In this document: one piece after another, positions 13,941-19,829 of the stretch | How positions within the stretch are numbered: position 1 is the first letter of the stretch | Layout: each line of letters starts with the position of its first letter | Origin: DATAQC01 sp046263055 | GTDB lineage: Bacteria; Actinomycetota; Acidimicrobiia; Acidimicrobiales; AC-14 | Direction of reading: 5' to 3' | Length of the DNA stretch: 19,829 nucleotides | NCBI GenBank assembly: GCA_046263055.1 | Contig: JBHELO010000088.1 | Coordinates: 1-19,829 of the forward strand | The notes under the pieces: model-generated | Told to the model about the DNA's origin: nothing | The model's input: the letters and a program-made list of their open reading frames with translations, nothing else | Database searches by the model: none | Program-made: the position numbers and the translations under genes

Positions 13941-14668
13941 GCGGCCACCGCCTCCCCCACGGTGAAGGCGCCGTCGTGCAGGGCCTTGCCCACGATGGCG
14001 CCGGACAGTCGACGCCCGCCGGCGTCCAGGCTGGCCAGGGCGGTGAGGTCGGCCAGCCTGCCCACCCCGCCCGAGGCCACCACGTCCACGCCGGGCGGCG
14101 TGGCCTCCAGCACGGCCGCGAACAGGTCGAGGGCGGGACCGGCCAGGGTGCCGTCCCGCCCGATCTCGGTGACCACCAGGGCGGCCACCCCGGCGCCCGC
14201 GCACCCGGAGAGGACGTCGGCCATCGAGCGCCCCGATCCCTCGGTCCAGCCCCTCACCGCCACCTCGCCGTGGCGCACGTCGACGCCGACGGCAACCTGC
14301 CCCTCGGCGGCCAGGTCGGCCACCAGGTCCGGGCGCTCGACGGCGGCCGTGCCCAACACCACCCGGGCCACGCCCGCCGCCCACAGGGCTTGGGCGCTCT
14401 GGTGGTCGCGCACGCCGCCCCCGGCCTGGACGGCCACACCGGCGGGGCCGACGGCAGCGGCCACCGCCGCCACCACTTGGCGGTTCTCGGCCACGCCGGT
14501 GCGGGCTGCGTCCAGGTCCACCACGTGCACCCAGCGGGCCCCGGCGTCGGCGAAGGCCCGGGCCACGGCCACCGGGTCGGTGCCGTAGGCGGTCTCCCGC
14601 TCGAAGTCGCCCTGGTAGAGGCGCACGCACCGGCCGCCCCGCAGGTCGATGGCCGGGAACAGCTCCAT
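13922..14668 (-). CDS. hisA: phosphoribosylformimino-AICAR-phosphate isomerase
   Basis: HisA isomerises ProFAR to PRFAR, the substrate of the HisF-HisH synthase. The 248-residue product starts MELFPAIDLRGGRCVRLYQGDF, with Asp8 as general base and Asp130 (AVGVDVRHGEVAVRGW) as general acid. QAGGGVRD (81-88) and VVASGGVGRL form the phosphate sites. The loop after the first strand reads QGDF as in ordinary HisA, where mycobacterial PriA has QGKAGS. With a separate trpF in the window, a single-function HisA is the simplest reading, although PriA-like dual activity cannot be excluded by eye. The ATG at 14668 is eight bases after the hisH stop. Confidence 0.93.
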   Translation of the reverse strand: MELFPAIDLRGGRCVRLYQGDFERETAYGTDPVAVARAFADAGARWVHVVDLDAARTGVAENRQVVAAVAAAVGPAGVAVQAGGGVRDHQSAQALWAAGVARVVLGTAAVERPDLVADLAAEGQVAVGVDVRHGEVAVRGWTEGSGRSMADVLSGCAGAGVAALVVTEIGRDGTLAGPALDLFAAVLEATPPGVDVVASGGVGRLADLTALASLDAGGRRLSGAIVGKALHDGAFTVGEAVAACAASG

Positions 14669-14676
14669 CGGCCGGA

Positions 14677-15285
14677 TCAGCCGGTGCCGGAGGCGGTGGC
14701 CACGAAGTTGGCCAGCAGGCGCAGGCCGGCGGCACCCGACTTCTCGGGGTGGAACTGGGTGGCCCACAGCCGGTCGCGGGCCACCGCCGCCACCACGGGC
14801 CCGCCGTAGTCGCACGTGGCCACCACGTCGGGCGACGGCTCGGGCGCGTAGGAGTGGACGAAGTAGACCCACGCGGGGTCGTCGAGGCCGGCCAGCATGG
14901 GTGTTTCGGCCTCCCGGGCGAGGCGGTTCCACTGCATCTGCGGCCGCTTCACGCCGGCCGGCAGCAGGCGCACCGTCCCCTCGAGCACGCCCAGCCCGGC
15001 CACCCCGGGGTCCTCCTCCGAGCCCTCGTACAGCATCTGCATGCCCACGCAGATCCCGAGGAACGGCACGCCCCGGGCCACCGCGTCGGTGGCCGGCCCA
15101 TCGAGGCCGGCGTGGCGCAGGGCGTCCATGCACGGCCCGAAGGCGCCCACGCCGGGCAGGACCACCCCGGCGGCCCCCGCCACCTCCTCGGCGTCGGCGG
15201 TGAGTCGGGCGTCGGCCCCCAGGTGCTCCAGAGCCTTCTGGGCCGAGCGCAGGTTGCCGATCCCGTAGTCGAGGACGGCGATCAC
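14677..15285 (-). CDS. hisH: imidazole glycerol phosphate synthase, glutaminase subunit
   Basis: HisH is a class I glutamine amidotransferase that feeds ammonia through the HisF barrel. The 202-residue product shows IAVLDYGIGNLRS (2-14), the nucleophile Cys79 in FLGICVGMQML, and His179 and Glu181 in QFHPEKS, so the triad is complete. The start is a GTG at 15285, with GAGGGG about eight bases upstream as a good ribosome site. This is the one his junction here with a real gap (31 bases after hisB), which fits its own initiation signal. Confidence 0.96.
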   Translation of the reverse strand: MIAVLDYGIGNLRSAQKALEHLGADARLTADAEEVAGAAGVVLPGVGAFGPCMDALRHAGLDGPATDAVARGVPFLGICVGMQMLYEGSEEDPGVAGLGVLEGTVRLLPAGVKRPQMQWNRLAREAETPMLAGLDDPAWVYFVHSYAPEPSPDVVATCDYGGPVVAAVARDRLWATQFHPEKSGAAGLRLLANFVATASGTG

Positions 15286-15316
15286 CGCCCGGCCCCTCGA
15301 TCCGCCGACCGGGCGG

Positions 15317-15907
15317 TCACAGCCTCCCCTTGGTGGACGGGACCCCGGTGCCCTCCACCCGCACCGCGTCGCGCAGGGCCCGGGCCACCGCCTTGAAGGA
15401 GGCCTCCAGGATGTGGTGGGGGTTCTTGCCCCGGCGCAGGTCGAGGTGGAGGGTGAGGGCCGCCGAGGTGGCGAACGCCCGCCAGAACTCCTCGGCCAGC
15501 TGGGGATCGAACGGCGGCGACCCCAGCGGCTCGGACCCTGGCTCAACCGCGTAGTGCAGGTAAGGCCGACCCGACAGGTCGAGGGCGACGTCCACCAGCG
15601 ACTCGTCGAGGGGCAGCGAGGCGGAGGCGAAGCGGCGGGCGCCGGCCTTGTCGCCGAGCGCCTCCCGCAGGCACTCGCCCAGGGCGATGCCCACGTCCTC
15701 CACGGTGTGGTGGGCGTCCACCTCCAGGTCTCCCCGGGCGGTGAGGTCCAGGTCGAACCCGCTGTGCTTGCCCAGCTGGGCCAGCATGTGGTCGAAGAAG
15801 GGCAGGCCGGTGTCCACCGCCGCCCGGCCGGTGCCGTCCAGGGCCAGGTCGATCTCGATCGACGTCTCCTTGGTGACCCGGGACACCGACGCCGCCCGGC
15901 CCGTCAC
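15317..15907 (-). CDS. hisB: imidazoleglycerol-phosphate dehydratase
   Basis: HisB removes water from imidazole glycerol phosphate to give imidazole acetol phosphate, using two manganese ions. The 196-residue product is the dehydratase alone, with no histidinol-phosphatase fusion, so that phosphatase must be encoded elsewhere. Metal-binding motifs are FFDHM (37-41), DAHHTVED (64-71) and the duplicated NPHHILEASFKA (162-173). The GTG start overlaps the hisC stop by four bases (GTGA). Length and motifs are standard. Confidence 0.96.
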   Translation of the reverse strand: MTGRAASVSRVTKETSIEIDLALDGTGRAAVDTGLPFFDHMLAQLGKHSGFDLDLTARGDLEVDAHHTVEDVGIALGECLREALGDKAGARRFASASLPLDESLVDVALDLSGRPYLHYAVEPGSEPLGSPPFDPQLAEEFWRAFATSAALTLHLDLRRGKNPHHILEASFKAVARALRDAVRVEGTGVPSTKGRL

Positions 15908-16965
15908 CCGAGCACCTCGGCCAGGGCGGCGAGGAAGGCGTCGTCCTCGTCGGGGGTGCCCACGGTGACCCGCAGGCAGCCCTCCAGCCGGGCCCAGGAG
16001 GCGCAGTTGCGCACCAGCACGGAACGGTCCACCAGGGCCTGCCAGACCTCGGCGCCGTGGCGACCCCGGGGTCGGAAGAGCACGAAGTTGGCGCCCGACG
16101 GCCACACGTCCACCGCCAGGGCGGCCAGCGCCGCCACCAGCCGCTCCCGCTCCGCCACCAGGGTGGCCACCCGGGCCTCCATCTCGGCCTGGTAGCGCAG
16201 GGCCAGCCGCCCCGCCGCCTGCTTGGCGGCGTCCAGGTGGTAGGGCAGGGCGACGGTCTCCAGCGCCTCCACGACCGCCGGCGGAGCCACGCAGTACCCG
16301 AGGCGGAGGCCGGCCAGGGCCCACGTCTTGGAGAAGGTGCGCACCACCACCAGGTTGGGGGCGCCGGCGGCCAGGCCCAGTGCCGAGCGAGTGGCGAACT
16401 GGCCGTAGGCCTCGTCCACCACCACCAGGCCGGGGGCGGCGGCCAGCACCGCGGCGGTGGCCTCGGGGGGGTCGACGGTGCCGGTGGGGTTGTTGGGCGA
16501 GCACAGGAAGGTGAGGGCGGGGCCGGCGGTGGCAAGGACGCGGCTGACCTCGTCGAGGTCGAGGGCGAACCCGGCGCCCCGCTCCCCCACCGCCACCGAC
16601 GCCCCGGTCACCCGGGCGATGTGGCTGTGGAGGGCGTAGGTGGGTTCGAAGACGGCCACCGTGCGCCCCACACCCCCGTAGGCCAGGCACAGGGCCTGGA
16701 TGACCTCGTTGGACCCGTTGGCCGCGAAGACCGCCTCCGGCCCCACGCCGTGCAGGTCCCCCACCGCCTCCCGCAGGGCGGTGGCCCGCCGGTCCGGGTA
16801 GCGGTGGAACGGGACGGCGGCCAGCTCCTCGAGCACGGCCCGGCGCCACGCCGGCGGCGGCGGATAGGGCGACTCGTTGGTGTTGAGGCGGACGTCCACC
16901 ACCACCTGGGGCGAGTGGTAGCCCGGGAGGCCGGCCAGGTCGTCGCGAACGGGCAGCGGGGTCAC
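15904..16965 (-). CDS. hisC: histidinol-phosphate aminotransferase
   Basis: HisC is a PLP enzyme of aminotransferase class I/II that forms histidinol phosphate from imidazole acetol phosphate and glutamate. The 353-residue protein has RLNTNESPYPPP (26-37), FAANGSNEVIQ (80-90), SPNNPTG (156-162), VVVDEAYGQF with Asp184 contacting the PLP nitrogen, and the PLP lysine Lys213 in TFSKTWALAGLRLGY. LNTNESPYPPP and YPD support HisC over other class I aminotransferases. The GTG start overlaps hisD by four bases (GTGA), and its stop overlaps hisB the same way. Confidence 0.96.
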   Translation of the reverse strand: MTPLPVRDDLAGLPGYHSPQVVVDVRLNTNESPYPPPPAWRRAVLEELAAVPFHRYPDRRATALREAVGDLHGVGPEAVFAANGSNEVIQALCLAYGGVGRTVAVFEPTYALHSHIARVTGASVAVGERGAGFALDLDEVSRVLATAGPALTFLCSPNNPTGTVDPPEATAAVLAAAPGLVVVDEAYGQFATRSALGLAAGAPNLVVVRTFSKTWALAGLRLGYCVAPPAVVEALETVALPYHLDAAKQAAGRLALRYQAEMEARVATLVAERERLVAALAALAVDVWPSGANFVLFRPRGRHGAEVWQALVDRSVLVRNCASWARLEGCLRVTVGTPDEDDAFLAALAEVLG

Positions 16966-18266
16966 GAGGGGTGAGCCGCCAGGGCACCCCGGGCGGCCAC
17001 CGATTCGGCGTGGGCGGCCAGCCCCTCGGCCTCGGCGATGGCGACCACGTGGGGGGCGACGCGGGCCAGGGCGGCGTCGTCCAGGGTGACGGCGTGGAGG
17101 GTGCGAACGAAGTCGTCCACCCGCAGACCGCTGGAGAAGCGGGCCGAGCCGGCGGTGGGCAGCACGTGGCTGGGCCCGGCCAGGTAGTCCCCCACCGCCG
17201 CGGGGGCGGCCAGGCCGCAGAACACCGCGCCGGCGTTGCGCACCAGGGGCAGCAGGCCCTCGGCCCCCTCGCACATGAGCTGCAGGTGCTCGGGGGCGAT
17301 GGCGTTGGCCACCGCCACCGCCTGCTCCGGCCCGTCCACGAGGGCGGCAAAGCCGCCACCGGCCAAGGTGGACTCCAGGTCGGCCCGCCGGGGCGACCCA
17401 GCCACCAGCCGGGCCACCTCGTCGGCCACCGCGTCGGCCACCGCCTCCGACCAGGTGATCAGCCACGCCAACCCGTCGGGGCCGTGCTCGGCCTGCACGA
17501 TGACGTCCAGAGCGGCCACGCCCACCGGCGTGGCCTCGTCGGCCACCACCACCACCTCCGACGGCCCCGCGTAGCCCGACGGGATGCCCACCAGACCCGA
17601 GGAGGCGACCTCCCGCTTGGCCAGCGACACGTAGACGTTGCCGGGGCCGACGATGACGTCGGTGGGGCGGATGGTCTCGGTGCCGTACGCCATGGCGCCC
17701 ACCGCCTGGGCCCCGCCGCAGCGGTAGACCTCGTCCACTTCGGCCAGGGCGGCGGCGGCCAGGGTGACCTGGGCGACGCGGCCGTCCCGCTCGGGGGGCA
17801 CGCACAGGACCACCTCGGCCACGCCTGCCACCCGGGCGGGGACGGCGGTCATGAGCACCGTGGACGGGTACCGGGCCCGGCCGCCGGGCACGTAGAGGCC
17901 GGCCCGGTCCACCGGGCGGCGGAGCTCGCGCACGACCACCCCCTCCCGCTCGTGGCGGCTGTCCACCCGGACCTGCCCCCGGTGGAAGGCGGCGATGGCG
18001 TCGCGGGACTCCTCCAGGGCCCGGCGCAGGGCCGGCGGCGTGGCCTCCAGGGCGGCCACCAGGTCGGCCGGCGGGACCCGCAGGTCGTCGACCGCCACCC
18101 CGTCGAAGCGCTCGGTGTACTCCCGCAGGGCGGCGTCGCCCCGGGCCGCCACCGCAGCCAGGATCTCCCGCACCGCCGCCACCGGCCCCGGGCCGGGGGC
18201 CGGGGGGCGGGGCAGCCGGGCACGGAGATCCCCGCCGGCGCCCCGCAGGTCGAGGCGGGTGAGCAT
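16962..18266 (-). CDS. hisD: histidinol dehydrogenase
   Basis: HisD oxidises histidinol to histidine in two NAD-dependent steps at a zinc site. The 434-residue product has the classical length. YVPGGRARYPSTVLM (125-139), VIVGPGNVYVSLAKREV (204-220), QAEHGPDG with His261, the catalytic pair Glu326-His327 in PEHLQL, and Asp359/His367 in GDYLAGPSHVLPT match family positions (E. coli His262, Glu326, His327, Asp360). It leads the his operon; the ATG at 18266 lies seven bases after a TAGGAT box, so the transcript is probably leaderless. That argues against a his leader-peptide attenuator here. hisC overlaps its stop by four bases. Confidence 0.97.
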   Translation of the reverse strand: MLTRLDLRGAGGDLRARLPRPPAPGPGPVAAVREILAAVAARGDAALREYTERFDGVAVDDLRVPPADLVAALEATPPALRRALEESRDAIAAFHRGQVRVDSRHEREGVVVRELRRPVDRAGLYVPGGRARYPSTVLMTAVPARVAGVAEVVLCVPPERDGRVAQVTLAAAALAEVDEVYRCGGAQAVGAMAYGTETIRPTDVIVGPGNVYVSLAKREVASSGLVGIPSGYAGPSEVVVVADEATPVGVAALDVIVQAEHGPDGLAWLITWSEAVADAVADEVARLVAGSPRRADLESTLAGGGFAALVDGPEQAVAVANAIAPEHLQLMCEGAEGLLPLVRNAGAVFCGLAAPAAVGDYLAGPSHVLPTAGSARFSSGLRVDDFVRTLHAVTLDDAALARVAPHVVAIAEAEGLAAHAESVAARGALAAHPS

Positions 18267-18273
18267 GGGGGCG

Positions 18274-18279
18274 ATCCTA
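18274..18279 (-). promoter_or_regulatory. -10 box TAGGAT of the probable leaderless his-operon promoter
   Basis: TAGGAT, seven bases (CGCCCCC), then the hisD ATG. A weak -35 candidate GTGGGA lies 17 bases upstream (three matches to TTGACA). The predicted transcription start is at or beside the A of ATG. The surrounding gap 18267-18409 holds no other feature I can support. Confidence 0.55.
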
Positions 18280-18409
18280 CCTGGGGCCCCGAAGAGTCCC
18301 ACCTGCGAGTTTCCGACGGCCGACCCGGCGGACCGGTGGGTCTTGGACGCGCCGGTCCTCGTCGTGGCGCCGGTCCACGTTGTGGCGGCCTCCGGCCCGG
18401 GCGCCGACC

Positions 18410-18643
18410 TCAGCCCGCCAAGGCGTCGGCCACGCCCCGCAGGCGGCGGCCCGCCTCGGCCAGGGCCCGCTCCGCCTCGTAGAGCTCCTGGGACACCGAG
18501 AGCGATCCCCGGGAACCCTTGGCCACCCGGTCGGCGTCCATGCCGGCCGACGCCTCGGCCAGCGCCGCGACCCGCCGGACCAGATCGTCGACGGTGGCGG
18601 CCATGGAGGACAGTGCCGAACGGCGGTCGTCGGGTGGGGCCAT
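18410..18643 (-). CDS. small helical protein upstream of hisD (hypothetical)
   Basis: A 77-residue soluble protein (MAPPDDRRSALSSMAATVDD...) with no motif I recognise. Two predicted amphipathic helices carry heptad-like hydrophobic spacing: ATVDDLVRRVAALAEAS (15-31) and the stretch SQELYEAERALAEAGRRLRGVADAL near the C-terminus (about residues 50-75). This suggests a helical hairpin or dimer. Codon use is like that of the neighbours, and no opposite-strand gene explains the frame. The ATG at 18643 is chosen because CAGACT, a one-mismatch -10 box, ends six bases upstream. A second ATG at 18604 would leave 64 residues. It is transcribed towards hisD, 143 bases upstream. It could still be a chance frame. 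Confidence 0.55.
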   Translation of the reverse strand: MAPPDDRRSALSSMAATVDDLVRRVAALAEASAGMDADRVAKGSRGSLSVSQELYEAERALAEAGRRLRGVADALAG

Positions 18644-18901
18644 GACCCGAGTCTGGCAAACCGGCGGCGCCACGGCCCGGGGGCCGCTGCACGACGAGGA
18701 TCGGCGCTTGGCGGCCCGATCCGCCCCTTCGGCGACATCGACGTGCCGCCAAGGCGGTTCAGACCGTCGGTGGTCCGGCCACCTCGCCGTTGCCCACGGC
18801 CAGAACGGTGGCCGTTGGTGGGCGGAGTGGCGGCGGTGCGTCCCTGGCGGGGCTGAGTGGCGGCTCGGCAGCCTGGCGTCAGCCTCCGGGGCCCGGACGC
18901 G

Positions 18902-18931
18902 GCTGACGGCGCCCGAGAGGGCGCCGTCAGC
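18902..18931. terminator. 13-bp perfect hairpin with GAGA tetraloop downstream of nth
   Basis: GCTGACGGCGCCC (18902-18914), loop GAGA (18915-18918), GGGCGCCGTCAGC (18919-18931). On the plus strand the loop is of the stable GNRA class; on the minus strand it reads TCTC. The stem starts 70 bases past the nth stop in the minus direction. There is no T-run on either side, so it would be a non-canonical terminator, common in very G+C-rich actinobacteria, or part of a structured RNA. Confidence 0.55.
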
Positions 18932-18951
18932 GGGCGGCCCGGGCGGCGGAA

Positions 18952-18970
18952 CCCGTAGACCGCCTACGGG
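18952..18970. terminator. 7-bp perfect hairpin just after nth
   Basis: CCCGTAG (18952-18958), loop ACCGC, CTACGGG (18964-18970). It is the first structure met by transcription leaving nth, 31 bases beyond the stop, and lies 20 bases from the 13-bp hairpin. Tandem hairpins suggest termination or 3'-end protection of the nth mRNA. Confidence 0.45.
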
Positions 18971-19000
18971 GCCTAGGTGGCGGGAACCTGGCCCCTTCGG

Positions 19001-19735
19001 TCATCGTAACGCCCCGCCACCCTCCCTTGTTCCCGGTTCGGCCCCTCTTTTCCGCCGACCGCCGCCGGGCGGGGCGGGGACGGCACCCCTCCCGGCCGAC
19101 GGGCAGAAGTCGGCCAGCAGGCAGCTCCCGCAGCGGGGGGAGCGGGCCAGGCACACCCGGCGGCCGTGGAGGATGAGCCGCAGGCTCAGCCGACCCCGAT
19201 CGGCCGCCGGCACCAGGGCGTCCAGGTCCGCCTCCGCCCGGACGGGGTCGGTCTCGCTGGTCAGCCCCAGGCGGCGGGCCAGGCGCCCCACATGGGTGTC
19301 CACCGGCAGGCCCGGCAGCCCGAACCCGACGCTGCGCACCACGTTGGCGGTCTTGCGCCCGACGCCCGGCAGCGTCGTCAGGTCGGCCATGGCCCGGGGC
19401 ACCTGGCCCCCGAAGCTCTCCTCCAGGGCGGCGGCCATCCCGACCAGTGAGCGGGCTTTGGACCGGAAGAGGCCGAGGGTCTTGATGGCTTCCTCCACGT
19501 GGGCCGGGTCGGCGGCCGCCAGGTCGGCGGGCGTGGGCCAGGTGGCGAACACCGTGGGCGTCACCTTGTTGACCCCCTCGTCGGTGGACTGGGCCGAAAG
19601 GATGGTGGCCACCATGAGCTGGAACGGGCCGTCGTGCACCAGGGCGCACAACTCGGCCTCGTCGCCCGGGTAGGCCTCGGCCAGGCGGGCGACGGTCTCG
19701 CCGGCCCGTCCCTTCGGCGTCCGCGGTCGGCCCAC
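19001..19735 (-). CDS. nth: endonuclease III (DNA glycosylase/AP lyase)
   Basis: Nth removes oxidised pyrimidines and cuts the abasic site in base-excision repair. The 244-residue protein has the helix-hairpin-helix LTTLPGVGRKTANVV (119-133) with catalytic Lys128, VDTHVGRLARRL with Asp146, and a complete [4Fe-4S] motif C-x6-C-x2-C-x5-C (Cys195, 202, 205, 211). A basic Gly/Pro/Arg-rich tail of ~30 residues follows the cluster. GTG 19735 gives a normal N-terminus, and a TAGCCT box ends eight bases upstream. The frame is open to the window edge, so an upstream start cannot be fully excluded. It is separated from the small helical gene by a hairpin-rich gap. Confidence 0.95.
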   Translation of the reverse strand: MGRPRTPKGRAGETVARLAEAYPGDEAELCALVHDGPFQLMVATILSAQSTDEGVNKVTPTVFATWPTPADLAAADPAHVEEAIKTLGLFRSKARSLVGMAAALEESFGGQVPRAMADLTTLPGVGRKTANVVRSVGFGLPGLPVDTHVGRLARRLGLTSETDPVRAEADLDALVPAADRGRLSLRLILHGRRVCLARSPRCGSCLLADFCPSAGRGAVPAPPGGGRRKRGAEPGTREGGGALR

Positions 19736-19743
19736 GCCGTCGG

Positions 19744-19749
19744 AGGCTA
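19744..19749 (-). promoter_or_regulatory. -10-like box TAGCCT upstream of nth
   Basis: The hexamer also seen before trpC and the helical-repeat gene, here eight bases (CCGACGGC) before the nth GTG. The spacing is slightly long for a leaderless start but within reach. Bases 19750-19829 show nothing else I can support. Confidence 0.4.
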
Positions 19750-19829
19750 GGACGGGCCGGGCTCGCCGGATCGCCGTTGCCGCAGCCTCCCCGCTTTCCC
19801 GAGACCAGGCCGGCGCCGAAGCCGGTGCG

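Larger units (their letters stand above)
18674..19000. other. 327-base non-coding stretch with several strong inverted repeats
   Basis: I see no supported gene here. The stretch holds a perfect 9-bp pair (CTTGGCGGC 18707-18715 / GCCGCCAAG 18745-18753), then a perfect 13-bp hairpin and a perfect 7-bp hairpin close to the nth stop. These last two are listed separately. It lies downstream of nth on the minus strand and upstream of the small helical gene. Confidence 0.6.

Noticed and set aside
13922..14668. PriA (dual HisA/TrpF isomerase)
   Set aside because: Separate trpF present and the loop after strand 1 reads QGDF as in HisA; dual activity not fully excluded.
15318..15320. GTGA at the hisB stop as a coupled hisH start
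   Set aside because: It is not in the hisH frame; GTG 15285 with GAGGGG upstream fits.
16971..18482. 503-codon plus-strand frame opposite hisD
   Set aside because: Antisense shadow: His/Gly/Arg-rich, with no domain, while hisD is complete on the other strand.

Overview
The window is about 20 kb of very G+C-rich DNA (roughly three quarters G+C by eye, nearly all third codon positions G or C, many GTG starts). This base usage, the mixed his/trp gene blocks and the leaderless-type promoters suggest a high-G+C actinobacterium, most likely Acidimicrobiia or a relative. That placement is inference, because no rRNA gene is present. Almost all of the window is coding, mostly on the minus strand. I found no tRNA, rRNA, CRISPR array or insertion sequence.

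In minus-strand transcription order (right to left) the layout is as follows. (a) nth, DNA endonuclease III, at the right edge, followed by a structured non-coding stretch. (b) A small helical protein and the histidine block hisD-hisC-hisB-hisH-hisA-hisF, with overlapping or near-overlapping junctions. (c) A plus-strand gene for a 431-residue Ala/Glu-rich protein with exact 11-residue helical repeats, convergent with hisF and divergent from hisI. (d) A second minus-strand block: hisI-trpE-ygfZ and a secreted lipoprotein. (e) A plus-strand OmpR-type response regulator and histidine kinase pair, convergent with the lipoprotein and divergent from trpC. (f) trpC-trpF-trpB-trpA, then a small Cys-motif protein that appears frameshifted. 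(g) A fatty-acid block: fabD, an AccB-like domain protein lacking the biotinyl lysine, and fabH, which runs off the left edge.

The his genes cover steps from PR-AMP cyclohydrolysis to histidinol oxidation (hisI, A, H, F, B, C, D). hisG, hisE and a histidinol-phosphatase are not here. The trp genes cover anthranilate synthase component I and the last steps (trpE, F, C, B, A). trpG and trpD are missing from the window. TrpF and HisA are separate proteins, so a PriA-type shared isomerase is not needed.

The points most worth a second look are: a repeated promoter layout with a TANNNT box 6 to 8 bases before the start codon of operon-leading genes, implying leaderless mRNAs; the lysine-less biotinyl-like protein between fabD and fabH; the hendecad-repeat protein between the his and trp blocks; an apparent frameshift in the small Cys protein; a perfect inverted repeat in an N-terminal extension of trpA; and a run of strong hairpins between nth and the his operon.
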